A DNA stretch of 64,000 nucleotides, taken from NCBI RefSeq assembly GCF_030409905.1, contig NZ_JAUFQT010000001.1:2875001-2939000 (forward strand), read 5' to 3'. This document shows positions 16,454 through 24,656 of this stretch, one piece after another. How positions within the stretch are numbered: position 1 is the stretch's first letter; each line of letters opens with the position of its first letter. The position numbers were made by a program, and so were the translations under genes. This DNA is from Echinicola jeungdonensis. GTDB lineage: Bacteria; Bacteroidota; Bacteroidia; Cytophagales; Cyclobacteriaceae. The notes beneath the pieces are model-generated. The model did no database searches and was not told where the DNA came from. It worked only from the letters and a program-made list of their open reading frames with translations.

Positions 16454-17257
16454 ATGGAAACAATTACAGTTTTGGGGTACTTGGCTTCTATTTTTATTGG
16501 TATTAGTTTAGGTCTGATTGGAGGGGGAGGTTCTATTTTGACCGTACCTGTATTGGTGTATTTATTTAGGGTTGATCCTATTTTAGCCACGGCTTATAGC
16601 CTTTTTGTAGTAGGAAGTACTTCAGTTGTAGGGTCTTTTTCTTTTATGAAAAGAGGAATTGTCTCTTATCGTGCCGCGATAGTTTTTGCGGTCCCATCCT
16701 TTATAGCAGTTTTTTTGACCCGGAAATTTGTTGTTCCTGCGTTACCTGAAATTTTATTATCATTTAAAGGATATGATTTGACCAATGATAAAGGGGTAAT
16801 GATATTTTTTGCCCTTATCATGTTAGCAGCGGCCATATCTATGATCAAGAACGGCCATCAGATTCAGCATGCATCTGGTCCTACGAAATTTAATTTGCCT
16901 CTTATTGGCCTTGAAGGATTTGTAGTGGGTGGAATAACTGGAATTGTTGGGGCAGGTGGAGGTTTTTTGATCATACCCGCTTTGGTGTTATTGGCCAAAC
17001 TTCCCATGAAGATTGCTGTAGGCACCTCTTTATTGATCATAGCGGCCAAATCCCTTATTGGGTTTACCGGTGATATTTCCAACCAACCTATCAATTGGGG
17101 CTTTCTGCTACTATTTACTTCTCTTTCTATAATAGGGATATTTTTGGGGAGTGGCCTGTCAAAAATGATTGATGAAAAGGCCCTTAAAAAAGCATTTGGA
17201 TGGTTTGTTTTGGTGATGGGATTTTACATCCTGATAAATGAAATTATTTTAGTTTAA
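16454..17257 (+). CDS. TauE/SafE (TSUP) family permease, probable sulfite or organosulfur exporter
   Basis: Integral inner-membrane protein of 267 residues with about eight hydrophobic helices arranged as two related halves. The family glycine motifs are visible at the start of each half: GLIGGGGSILTVP (about 19-31) and GIVGAGGGFLIIPAL (about 161-175). TSUP members move sulfite, sulfoacetate, thiosulfate or sulfane-sulfur species. The neighbours (thioredoxin, persulfide-dioxygenase-like fusion, YeeE pair, Cys-bearing regulator) favour sulfite or thiosulfate export here. The gap to the thioredoxin gene is 140 bases, so the two may not share one message. Confidence 0.88.
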   Translation: METITVLGYLASIFIGISLGLIGGGGSILTVPVLVYLFRVDPILATAYSLFVVGSTSVVGSFSFMKRGIVSYRAAIVFAVPSFIAVFLTRKFVVPALPEILLSFKGYDLTNDKGVMIFFALIMLAAAISMIKNGHQIQHASGPTKFNLPLIGLEGFVVGGITGIVGAGGGFLIIPALVLLAKLPMKIAVGTSLLIIAAKSLIGFTGDISNQPINWGFLLLFTSLSIIGIFLGSGLSKMIDEKALKKAFGWFVLVMGFYILINEIILV

Positions 17258-17397
17258 ATGGGGCGTTTTAGATGCATGAAAAATCAGCTTGATGGTTTTT
17301 AGATTAAAGATTTGGAGTTTGTGTGATGAAAATTACAGCGGTAAATCCCTCTCTTACGTACATTAAATTAATAATAGGTGATAAAAAAGAATAAAAA

Positions 17398-17709
17398 GTG
17401 AAAACATTTAAAGAATTAATATCGGGAGATCAATTGGTGTTGGTTGACTTCTTTGCCACTTGGTGTGGACCCTGCAAAGCAATGCCGCCTATTTTAAAGG
17501 AGGTGGTTGGCCAGGTGGGAAATAAAGTAAAGGTTATCAAAGTTGATGTGGATAAGAATCCTGCTGCAGCGAGTCAGTTTCAAATTCGGGGAATTCCCAC
17601 CCTCATCCTGTTCCAAAAAGGAACCCAGTTATGGCGGAAGTCAGGTGTGCCTTCTGTTCAGGAACTGTTGACCACTATTGAAAGTCATTATTCCAAAACC
17701 AGTGCTTAA
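17398..17709 (+). CDS. Thioredoxin
   Basis: Single-domain thioredoxin of 103 residues with the active site WCGPC (Cys23, Cys26), the cis-proline in RGIPTLI, and no signal peptide, so it is cytosolic. It starts at GTG (17398); there is no in-frame ATG upstream before a stop, and an upstream reading ends in TAA just before this GTG. It lies between the TSUP exporter and the persulfide-dioxygenase-like fusion, which suggests it reduces persulfide or protein-bound sulfur intermediates for this island rather than being the housekeeping thioredoxin. Confidence 0.93.
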   Translation: MKTFKELISGDQLVLVDFFATWCGPCKAMPPILKEVVGQVGNKVKVIKVDVDKNPAAASQFQIRGIPTLILFQKGTQLWRKSGVPSVQELLTTIESHYSKTSA

Positions 17710-17843
17710 ATTCTTTAACATTTGGTTGAATAGGTTTGGAAATGGTGCGCGGAAAAAGTGGGGCGGACTGCTTATGTGATAAAAGTCCTATTCCCGGAGA
17801 AAAAGTAGATTTAATTTTGTCAATGAAAATAAAAAAAATTGAG

Positions 17844-19265
17844 ATGAAAATTGAACAAATTTATACAGGGTGTCTTTCACAAGGTGCCTATTATATTGAA
17901 TCAGACAATGAAGCGGTAATTATTGATCCCTTAAGGGAGGTGAATCCTTATATCCAGAAAGCCAAAAGGAGAAATGCAAAAATAAAATATGTGCTGGAAA
18001 CTCATTTTCATGCAGATTTTGTCTCTGGGCACAAGGATTTGGCAGCAAAAACAGGAGCTACAATTGTTTTTGGACCAACCAATGTCCATTTGGGATTTGA
18101 TGCAGTTATCGCCAAGGACGGGCAGGAGTTTAAGGTTGGTGGGGCCACCATTAAAGTCATTCATACTCCAGGCCACACCATGGAAAGTACCTGTTATTTA
18201 TTAATTGATGAAGAAGGAAAGGAAAAAGCTCTTTTTACTGGAGATACCCTCTTTATTGGAGATGTAGGCCGACCGGATTTGGCCCAAAAAGTGGATGAGT
18301 CTCTAACCCAGGAAAAATTAGCTGGGCATTTATATGATTCCCTAAGGAATAAAATCATGCCTCTTTCCGATGATCTTGTAGTATATCCAGCCCATGGTGC
18401 GGGTAGTGCTTGTGGAAAAAATATGAGTAAAGAAACTTCTGATACTTTGGGTAATCAGAAAAAGACCAATTATGCCCTGCAGGAGATGGATAAAAGTACC
18501 TTTATCAAAAAAGTTACTGAAGGCCTTACTCCTCCTCCAAGTTATTTTCCTCAAAATGTAAAACTAAATATCCAGGGATATGAGAGTATAGATGAGGTAT
18601 TACACCGTGGAGAACATCCTCTAAAACCCGAGGAGTTTGAAGCATTAGCAAATCAGACCGGTGCTGTTTTATTGGATACCAGGGCACCTCAGGAATTTGC
18701 TAAAGGTTTTATTCCTAATTCTATTAATATTGGAATTGATGGAAATTTTGCGGTTTGGGTAGGTACCTTGATACCAGATGTAAATAAAGAAATATTGGTC
18801 ATAGCAGAAGAAGGAAGGGAAGAGGAAGTTATTACCCGTTTGGCCAGGGTAGGGTATGATCATGCGCTAGGCTACTTGGAAGGAGGCTTTGAAACATGGA
18901 AAAAAACCGGTAAAGAAATTGATTCCATTACCTCCATTTCTGTGGATGAATTGGCAAATAGAAAAGAAAGTGATCCTGATATTCAGGTCCTGGATGTCAG
19001 AAAAGGCAGTGAGTACGATAGTGAACATGTGGTTGGGGCTATTAATAGTCCATTAGATTATATCAATGAGCATATGGACAATATAGAAAAAGATAAAACC
19101 TATTATGTACATTGTGCAAGTGGTTATCGCTCTATGATTTTCAGTTCTATTATGAAAGCCAGGGGCTATGATCGAATAATTGATATCGATGGAGGATTTA
19201 AAGGGATAAAATCCTCAGGAAAATTTGAATTGACGGATTATACATGCCCCAGTTCCCAACTATAA
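17844..19265 (+). CDS. MBL-fold persulfide-dioxygenase-like protein fused to two rhodanese domains
   Basis: About 473 residues. The N-terminal metallo-beta-lactamase domain (1-230) begins MKIEQIYTGCLSQGAYYI and has the metal motif THFHADFVSGH, then HTPGHT and FTGDTLFIGDVGRPD, all typical of ETHE1-like glutathione-persulfide dioxygenases. Two rhodanese domains follow. In the first (about 255-365) the loop that should hold the catalytic Cys reads VIAEEGREE, so it is probably inactive. In the second (about 370-470) the loop HCASGYRS has an intact Cys near residue 424. The predicted job is oxidising sulfane sulfur to sulfite and passing sulfur to or from thiosulfate. ATGs at 17742 and 17823 would add 34 and 7 residues with no family match, so 17844 is preferred. 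Confidence 0.88.
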   Translation: MKIEQIYTGCLSQGAYYIESDNEAVIIDPLREVNPYIQKAKRRNAKIKYVLETHFHADFVSGHKDLAAKTGATIVFGPTNVHLGFDAVIAKDGQEFKVGGATIKVIHTPGHTMESTCYLLIDEEGKEKALFTGDTLFIGDVGRPDLAQKVDESLTQEKLAGHLYDSLRNKIMPLSDDLVVYPAHGAGSACGKNMSKETSDTLGNQKKTNYALQEMDKSTFIKKVTEGLTPPPSYFPQNVKLNIQGYESIDEVLHRGEHPLKPEEFEALANQTGAVLLDTRAPQEFAKGFIPNSINIGIDGNFAVWVGTLIPDVNKEILVIAEEGREEEVITRLARVGYDHALGYLEGGFETWKKTGKEIDSITSISVDELANRKESDPDIQVLDVRKGSEYDSEHVVGAINSPLDYINEHMDNIEKDKTYYVHCASGYRSMIFSSIMKARGYDRIIDIDGGFKGIKSSGKFELTDYTCPSSQL

Positions 19266-19374
19266 TAGAGTTGAGTAAAAAGTTCACCTAAACGAATTAG
19301 TTCAAGGATTTGTTGTGATAATTAATAAATGAAAATATAACCTGAACCTTTGTTGAGGAAAATTTGAGGAGATT

Positions 19375-19955
19375 ATGGAGAGATTAATTGAATGGATAAG
19401 CCAACCGTGGCCATGGTATGTAGCGGGGCCGCTTTTGGGCTTGACTGTCCCTGTGCTGCTAATATTGGGAAATAAAACCTTTGGAGTGAGTTCTTCATTA
19501 AAGCATATTTGTGCGGCCTGTGTTCCGGCTAAAATTCCCTTTTTCAGCTATGATTGGAAAAAAGAGATTTGGAACATCTTATTTGTTTCAGGTATTTTGA
19601 TGGGAGGAATAATAGCGGGGAATTTCCTGGCAGACCCGGAAGCGGTAGTGGTTGCTCAAAGTACCCAGGAAGATTTAGCTTTACTTGGTATTAGTCAGTA
19701 TCAAAATTTATTGCCAGCAGAAATTTTTCCTGGAATAACCTGTTTTCAGTAAAAGGATTAATATTTTTTGTTTTGGGAGGCTTTATGATAGGTTTTGGAA
19801 CCCGTTATGCAGGGGGCTGCACCTCAGGCCATGCCATTATGGGGATCAGTAATTTGCAATGGCCCTCAGTTGTAGCAACCATTTTCTTTATGTTGGGAGG
19901 TTTTGCAATGACTCATTTGCTTTTACCCCATTTAATGAAAATAGCTGGATTTTAA
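19375..19955 (+). pseudogene. YeeE/YedE-family sulfur transporter, first subunit, broken by a -1 frameshift
   Basis: Membrane protein related to thiosulfate/sulfur-compound transporters. The first frame (19375-19752) runs through KHICAACVPAKIPFF and two helices, then stops. The second frame (to 19955) carries the signature GTRYAGGCTSGHAIMG, with the Cys of the substrate path, and a last helix. They join at a run of five Ts, 19724-19728. One added T restores E-I-F-S-W-N-N-L-F-S-V-K-G and a protein of about 193 residues, the usual family length. Because the loss is one base in a homopolymer, sequencing error, recent mutation and slippage are all possible. The partner gene follows 16 bases later and is intact. 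Confidence 0.8.
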
Positions 19956-19971
19956 AATCGGGAGGAATATT

Positions 19972-20460
19972 ATGAATGTTATAGAAAAAGAAAAAAAGTT
20001 TAGTGAAAAATTAGGGCAGCCCAATGCGGTTAAGGAAAAAGGTTTTCAACCCGAATTGCTAAAATACCTCTTTGTGGGAGTGTTTTTTGGTATTGTTTTG
20101 GTGAAATCTGAAGTGATATCCTGGTTTAGGATTCAAGAAATGTTCAGGTTGCAGTCCTTTTTTATGTATGGGGTAATCGGCTCTGCCGTAGCTGTTGGCA
20201 TGCTGTCTGTGTTTATTATTAAAAAATGGAAAATCAAGTCACTTAACGGAGAACCCATAAAAATAAAAGATAAGGTATTCGATAAAGGCCAAATCTTTGG
20301 TGGATTCATATTTGGCCTGGGCTGGGCTCTGACAGGTGCTTGCCCTGGTCCTTTGTTTGCACAAGTTGGGGCGGGATTTACCGTTGTGGCCGTTACTTTA
20401 TTAAGTGCTGTGGCCGGAACCTGGGTTTATGGGAAGTTTTCTGATAAACTGCCCCATTAA
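19972..20460 (+). CDS. YeeE/YedE-family transporter, second subunit (DUF6691-like)
   Basis: 162-residue inner-membrane protein with four hydrophobic helices and the motif GLGWALTGACPGPLFAQVG near residues 114-132, the second-half counterpart of the AGGCTSGH motif in the preceding gene. In other bacteria the two halves occur as one YeeE protein or as adjacent genes; together they would form the pore with conserved cysteines for thiosulfate or related sulfur species. It is the last gene of the island and is followed by a clear terminator. Confidence 0.87.
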   Translation: MNVIEKEKKFSEKLGQPNAVKEKGFQPELLKYLFVGVFFGIVLVKSEVISWFRIQEMFRLQSFFMYGVIGSAVAVGMLSVFIIKKWKIKSLNGEPIKIKDKVFDKGQIFGGFIFGLGWALTGACPGPLFAQVGAGFTVVAVTLLSAVAGTWVYGKFSDKLPH

Positions 20461-20488
20461 ATTAATGACTTGGAAATATTATACCAAT

Positions 20489-20522
20489 AAATAGTCCTTC
20501 ATTGGCGAGGACTATTTTTTTT
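20489..20522 (+). terminator. Rho-independent terminator of the sulfur island
   Basis: Stem AAATAGTCCT/AGGACTATTT (20489-20498 and 20508-20517), 9-base loop, ending in a run of eight Ts (20515-20522). It begins 28 bases after the YeeE stop. Confidence 0.85.
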
Positions 20523-20601
20523 ACTTAAATACTTTCTTGTAAACTGCTCTAATCAATAAAATAGCTAGAAAAAGGGTGATTCCAACAATGATAAATTCCA
20601 T
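20521..20601 (-). CDS. Possible 26-residue single-helix membrane microprotein
   Basis: ATG at 20601 to TAA at 20521. The product begins MEFIIVGITLFLAILL and ends AVYKKVFK: one transmembrane helix with an acidic outer end and a basic C-terminal tail, a well-formed N-out/C-in microprotein. I recognise no family; it resembles FeoB-associated or cytochrome-oxidase accessory peptides in build only and has no cysteine. Upstream on its strand, TATCATTG is one mismatch from TAnnTTTG. Its stop abuts the T-run of the sulfur-island terminator, so the units converge. Chance occurrence cannot be excluded. Confidence 0.4.
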   Translation of the reverse strand: MEFIIVGITLFLAILLIRAVYKKVFK

Positions 20602-20737
20602 AATAATATTTATAAATATTCTGCAATGATAGCTATTCTTTAAAATTAATCTGGTCGGAATTTGAAAATAATATTACGAAAATTGGTTCATTTATTTTTT
20701 CCTTTCCTAAAGTGACCATTTGTGGCCAAAAAGTCCC

Positions 20738-20745
20738 TTACTTTG
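20738..20745 (+). promoter_or_regulatory. -7-like box (TTACTTTG) for the MFS gene
   Basis: One mismatch from TAnnTTTG, 26 bases before the ATG at 20772, and identical to the box before the metZ riboswitch. A TTTG lies 15 bases upstream, closer than usual. It supports the 20772 start over a GTG at 20712. Confidence 0.4.
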
Positions 20746-20771
20746 TAAAACAAACCTATTCCTATTGTAGA

Positions 20772-21953
20772 ATGCAGTTATTAAGAAAGCGAAGAATTGC
20801 ACTCAGCGGCCTGTTTTTTTTGGCAGGATTTTGTTTTTCCTCCTGGGCATCCAGGATTCCGGATTTTCAGCAGCAATTTGGGTTGAGTGAAGGTGAATTA
20901 GGATCCCTTTTATTGGGGATGCCTGTGGGGTCCCTAATTGCCTTGCCTTTGGCAGGTTGGGCCGTTCACCACTTTGGAAGCCGAATTGTGATTATTAGTG
21001 CCAGTATTGCCTATGCCATTTTTTTGGTCACTCTGGGGTTTACCCAAAGTATTTTTCAGTTGGCCATGACTGTGGTTGTATTTGGAATGATAGGTAATAT
21101 TATGAACATTTCCCTCAATACTCAGGCTTTAGATGTGGAGGATGGTTATGCTAGAAATATTTTAGCCTCCTTCCATGGATTATGGAGCTTTGCCGGTTTT
21201 GCAGGTGCAGGGTTGGGAGCATTGATGATCCAGTTAAAATGGTCACCTCTTCAGCATTATTGGGTGGTAAGTGGGATTATGCTTGCCATTTTATTGGCCG
21301 CTCAGCCATTTTTATTTAAGGAAGAAAAAGAAAGCGATGGGGGAGGTCTTATTTTAAGGAAGCCGGATGCCCTTTTGTTAAGGATAGGGATGATAGGTTT
21401 TTTTGGAATGATGTGTGAAGGATGTATGTTTGACTGGAGCGGGGTTTATCTTAAAAAGGTGGTAGCCCCACCCGAAAACCTGGTTCCTTTGGGCTATGTA
21501 GCATTTATGGGAGCCATGGCTTCGGGGCGCTTTATCTCAGATGCCCTTTCCAATCTTTGGGGGAAAATTGTAATGCTTCGCATTAGTGGGGCATTGATAG
21601 GAGCGGGTTTGATTTTGGTAGTTACAATTCCAGTCTTGGAAACCGTCATTATTGGATTTTTGCTGGTAGGTTTTGGAACCGCTTCTGTCATTCCTTTGTC
21701 CTACAGTATAGCTGGTAGATCACAAATGTTTAGTCCGGGAATAGCATTGGCATTGGTGTCTACTATTGCCTTTTTTGGGTTTTTGTTAGGGCCACCTTTG
21801 ATAGGTTTCATAGCGGAACTGTTTGATCTTCAGATTTCTTTTGCTGTTATCGCTGTCATGGGAATATGTATTTCTTTGCTCGTCAGTATCCAATTGGATG
21901 TTTTTGGTGAGCACCACAGTTCTCCGAAAAAGCAACAATCCACAGCTTCCTAA
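20772..21953 (+). CDS. MFS transporter, YbjJ-like
   Basis: Major facilitator of about 393 residues with twelve predicted helices. The opening RRIALSGLFFLAGFCFSSWASRIPD and SEGELGSLLLGMPVGSLIALPLAG match the YbjJ subgroup, whose substrates are unknown. AGWAVHHFGSR is the loop-2/3 motif A variant. The central loop (about residues 196-208) is short and charged. The ATG at 20772 is chosen because it directly precedes the basic RKRRIA and follows a promoter-like box. It is monocistronic, between the sulfur island and metG. Confidence 0.85.
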   Translation: MQLLRKRRIALSGLFFLAGFCFSSWASRIPDFQQQFGLSEGELGSLLLGMPVGSLIALPLAGWAVHHFGSRIVIISASIAYAIFLVTLGFTQSIFQLAMTVVVFGMIGNIMNISLNTQALDVEDGYARNILASFHGLWSFAGFAGAGLGALMIQLKWSPLQHYWVVSGIMLAILLAAQPFLFKEEKESDGGGLILRKPDALLLRIGMIGFFGMMCEGCMFDWSGVYLKKVVAPPENLVPLGYVAFMGAMASGRFISDALSNLWGKIVMLRISGALIGAGLILVVTIPVLETVIIGFLLVGFGTASVIPLSYSIAGRSQMFSPGIALALVSTIAFFGFLLGPPLIGFIAELFDLQISFAVIAVMGICISLLVSIQLDVFGEHHSSPKKQQSTAS

Positions 21954-22123
21954 TAAAATGGTTTGAGGAAAATAAAGTAAGGTTTCAATTATGGATTACG
22001 GGAATTGATGGGGGAAAATCTATGATTTTAGGAGACTATATAATGATTTTGGGCTTGGGCCATCCCAGTTAGATAGAATTTCAAATCAAAGGGAGGAATT
22101 GACCTTAAAACCTCATTTTTCCC

Positions 22124-22131
22124 TATATTTG
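22124..22131 (+). promoter_or_regulatory. -7 box (TATATTTG) immediately before metG
   Basis: Exact TAnnTTTG match ending 6 bases before the metG ATG. A TTG at 22099-22101 lies 22 bases upstream. If functional, the metG mRNA would have almost no 5' leader. Confidence 0.55.
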
Positions 22132-22137
22132 CAGCCT

Positions 22138-24198
22138 ATGAGCAAAAAAGATTTTAAGCGATTTACCATTACTTCTGCTTTGCCTTATGCAAATGGTCCA
22201 TTACATATTGGGCACTTGGCAGGATGTTACATTCCTTCTGATATTTATGTCCGCTATCTAAGATCTTTGGATAAGGATGTGATTTACATTGGAGGTTCTG
22301 ATGAGCATGGAGTAGCCATCACCATCAAAGCCCAAAAGGAAGGGGTTTCTCCGCAGGAAATAGTGGATAGGTACCATTCCATCATGAAGTCAAGTTTTGA
22401 GGAATTTGGGATCAGTTTTGATCATTATTCCCGGACTTCTGCCCCTATTCATCATGATACAGCTACTCAATTTTTTAAAGATTTGTATGAAAAGGGGGAG
22501 TTCGTGGAGCAAACCACGGAGCAATATTTTGATGAGGAGGCGCAACAGTTTTTAGCTGACAGATATATTGAAGGGACATGTCCTAAATGTGGCTATGAGG
22601 ATGCTTATGGGGACCAATGTGAAAAATGCGGAACTTCTTTAAACCCTACAGATCTGATCAACCCCCGGTCTAAACTAAGTGGGAATGTTCCGGTGTTAAA
22701 AGAAACCAAACACTGGTTCCTGGATCTGGCACGTTATACTGATTTCCTGAAAAAATGGATTCTTGAAGATCATAAAGATGATTGGAAGAATAATGTGTTG
22801 GGGCAGTGTAGGTCCTGGTTAGAAACCGGAGATGGTCTTCAAGCAAGATCAATGACCCGGGATATGAAATGGGGTGTTCCCGTACCATTGGAGGGTGCCG
22901 AAGGGAAAGTATTGTATGTATGGTTTGATGCTCCTATTGGATATATTTCTTCTACTAAAGAATGGGCAGCTGCCAAGGGGGTCGATTGGGAACCCTATTG
23001 GAAAGACAAGGATACCAAATTGGTCCACTTTATTGGAAAGGATAATATTGTTTTCCATTGCATCATATTCCCTGCTATTTTGAAAACCCATGGGGAGTTT
23101 GTTCTTCCTGACAATATCCCAGCCAATGAATTTTTGAATTTGGAAGGGGAGAAGATTTCCACTTCTAGAAATTGGGCTGTTTGGTTGCATGAATATTTGA
23201 AAGATTTTCCTGGAAAGCAAGATGTATTAAGGTACGTGCTGACAGCTAATGCTCCTGAAACCAAGGACAATGATTTTACCTGGAGGGATTTCCAATCCCG
23301 CAATAATTCGGAGTTAGTGGCCATTTATGGGAATTTTGTCAATAGGGCAGTTGTCCTGACCCATAAATATTTTGAGGGTGTGGTTCCCCAAAGGGGAGAG
23401 TTGTCACCTTATGACCAGGAGGTTTTGAAATCAATGAAAGGGTATCCGGAAAAAATAGCCAGTTCAATTGAAAAATTCAGGTTTCGGGAAGCCTTAAGTA
23501 TGGTGATGGAATTTGCCAGAATGGGGAATAAATACCTTGCAGATACAGAACCATGGAAGTCCATCAAAGAAGATAAAGAAAGAACAGGAACTGTTCTTAA
23601 TATCGCTTTGAATATTGCGGCTAACATAGGAATAGTCTCCCAGCCATTTTTACCTTTTACGGCAGAAAAATTGGCCAAAATGCTTCAAATTGACCAATTT
23701 AAATGGGCAGATGCCAGTAGGGATGACTTGATCCAGGGTGGTGATACCATTGGAAAAGCGGCACTATTGTTTGAGAAAATAGAAGATAAAATGGTGGAAG
23801 CTCAGGTAAATAAATTGTTGGAGGCAAAAAGACAAAATGAATTGGCCAAGGCGGAAGTCCCTGAGGAAAAAGATACCATTGTATTTGAGGATTTTACCAA
23901 GCTGGATTTGAGGGTGGTAACTATTTTGGAAGCCGAAAAAATCAAGAAATCCAAGAAGTTACTAAAATTGACCGTTGACACTGGTTTAGGAAAAAGAACT
24001 GTTTTGAGTGGGATTTCTGAGCACTATGACCCTAAAGATCTTGTAGGAAAACAGGTGACCATGTTGATCAATTTGGCTCCGCGAAAAATGATGGGGATTG
24101 ACTCTGAAGGTATGATATTGATGGCCGAGGATAAAGATGGGGCATTGAAATTATTACAACCCAATGGTCCCTCAGCACCAGGATCTCAAATAAGTTAG
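22138..24198 (+). CDS. metG: Methionyl-tRNA synthetase
   Basis: Class I aminoacyl-tRNA synthetase of 686 residues that charges tRNA-Met. The HIGH motif is HIGH-like HIGHL (in [11 protein letters not shown], about residues 18-28). A zinc-knuckle region has [18 protein letters not shown] (about 147-164). The KMSKS motif is the variant EKISTSRN (about 337-344). The anticodon-binding helical domain follows, and after a linker a C-terminal EMAP/Arc1p-like tRNA-binding domain (about 580-686: [21 protein letters not shown]). The ATG at 22138 fits the family N-terminus; an upstream TTG at 22099 would overlap the promoter. Single gene with its own terminator. Confidence 0.97.
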   Translation: MSKKDFKRFTITSALPYANGPLHIGHLAGCYIPSDIYVRYLRSLDKDVIYIGGSDEHGVAITIKAQKEGVSPQEIVDRYHSIMKSSFEEFGISFDHYSRTSAPIHHDTATQFFKDLYEKGEFVEQTTEQYFDEEAQQFLADRYIEGTCPKCGYEDAYGDQCEKCGTSLNPTDLINPRSKLSGNVPVLKETKHWFLDLARYTDFLKKWILEDHKDDWKNNVLGQCRSWLETGDGLQARSMTRDMKWGVPVPLEGAEGKVLYVWFDAPIGYISSTKEWAAAKGVDWEPYWKDKDTKLVHFIGKDNIVFHCIIFPAILKTHGEFVLPDNIPANEFLNLEGEKISTSRNWAVWLHEYLKDFPGKQDVLRYVLTANAPETKDNDFTWRDFQSRNNSELVAIYGNFVNRAVVLTHKYFEGVVPQRGELSPYDQEVLKSMKGYPEKIASSIEKFRFREALSMVMEFARMGNKYLADTEPWKSIKEDKERTGTVLNIALNIAANIGIVSQPFLPFTAEKLAKMLQIDQFKWADASRDDLIQGGDTIGKAALLFEKIEDKMVEAQVNKLLEAKRQNELAKAEVPEEKDTIVFEDFTKLDLRVVTILEAEKIKKSKKLLKLTVDTGLGKRTVLSGISEHYDPKDLVGKQVTMLINLAPRKMMGIDSEGMILMAEDKDGALKLLQPNGPSAPGSQIS

Positions 24199-24228
24199 TA
24201 ATTAATAAAGGATATCAACTTAACAAAA

Positions 24229-24261
24229 AAACACTTGCCCTGTAAGGGCAAGTGTTTTTTT
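24229..24261 (+). terminator. Rho-independent terminator of metG
   Basis: Thirteen-base stem AAACACTTGCCCT/AGGGCAAGTGTTT (24229-24241 and 24245-24257), 3-base loop, continuing into Ts. It begins 30 bases after the metG stop. Confidence 0.9.
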
Positions 24262-24368
24262 GTTTGGGGGGATTTGTTGAATCTTATTTTTCATTTAGAT
24301 ACAGGAATTTGATGTTCGTAGGCTAAAAAATACCTTAATTGGGGTATTTTATTTGAATTAATATCTGG

Positions 24369-24376
24369 TAATTTTG
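24369..24376 (+). promoter_or_regulatory. -7 box (TAATTTTG) for the small Cys-rich gene
   Basis: Exact TAnnTTTG match 34 bases before the ATG at 24411. A TTTG at 24352-24355 is too close (13 bases) to be a standard -33 box. Confidence 0.4.
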
Positions 24377-24410
24377 CAGATTCATTAATGAGATTAACTA
24401 ATTTTTAACT

Positions 24411-24632
24411 ATGATATTCTTTTATTTAACAAATTTTCATCAAAAGGAGGGAGTGCATGAAATCCATGCACAAGGCTGTCCCCAGATGCCGGGTATGCTT
24501 GAATTAACCTATTTGGGTCCATTTAATAATCCTGAAGAGGCTGTAAGAAAAGCAAAGGTCAAATATGATGAAGTCAAAACTTGTCCAGAATGTTGCCAGT
24601 CAAAAAAAATGATGGCCATTAAGGACGAGTAA
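24411..24632 (+). CDS. Small conserved Cys-rich protein of unknown function
   Basis: 73 residues. The layout matches a short family I have seen in Bacteroidota and other bacteria: HE(V/I)H followed by a Cys and a short Pro-bearing loop, then YLGxF, then a helix AVRKAKxxYxxV, and a terminal cysteine cluster, here CPECCQSK. One Cys and two His in the first half plus three Cys at the end could bind zinc. No function is known to me. It stands alone downstream of metG with its own promoter box, and the peptidase gene on the other strand ends 24 bases away. Confidence 0.7.
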   Translation: MIFFYLTNFHQKEGVHEIHAQGCPQMPGMLELTYLGPFNNPEEAVRKAKVKYDEVKTCPECCQSKKMMAIKDE

Positions 24633-24656
24633 ATGAAAGACCAATAAAAAAATAGG

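Noticed and set aside
16278-16463. 61-codon minus-strand ORF before the universal stress gene.
   Set aside because: It overlaps the start of the TauE/SafE gene, has no family-like features, and covers the region where both divergent promoters must lie.
17742-17843. N-terminal extension of the persulfide-dioxygenase-like protein containing CLCDKSP.
   Set aside because: Family members begin at MKIEQIYTGCLSQ; the extension has no match and overlaps the likely promoter/leader.
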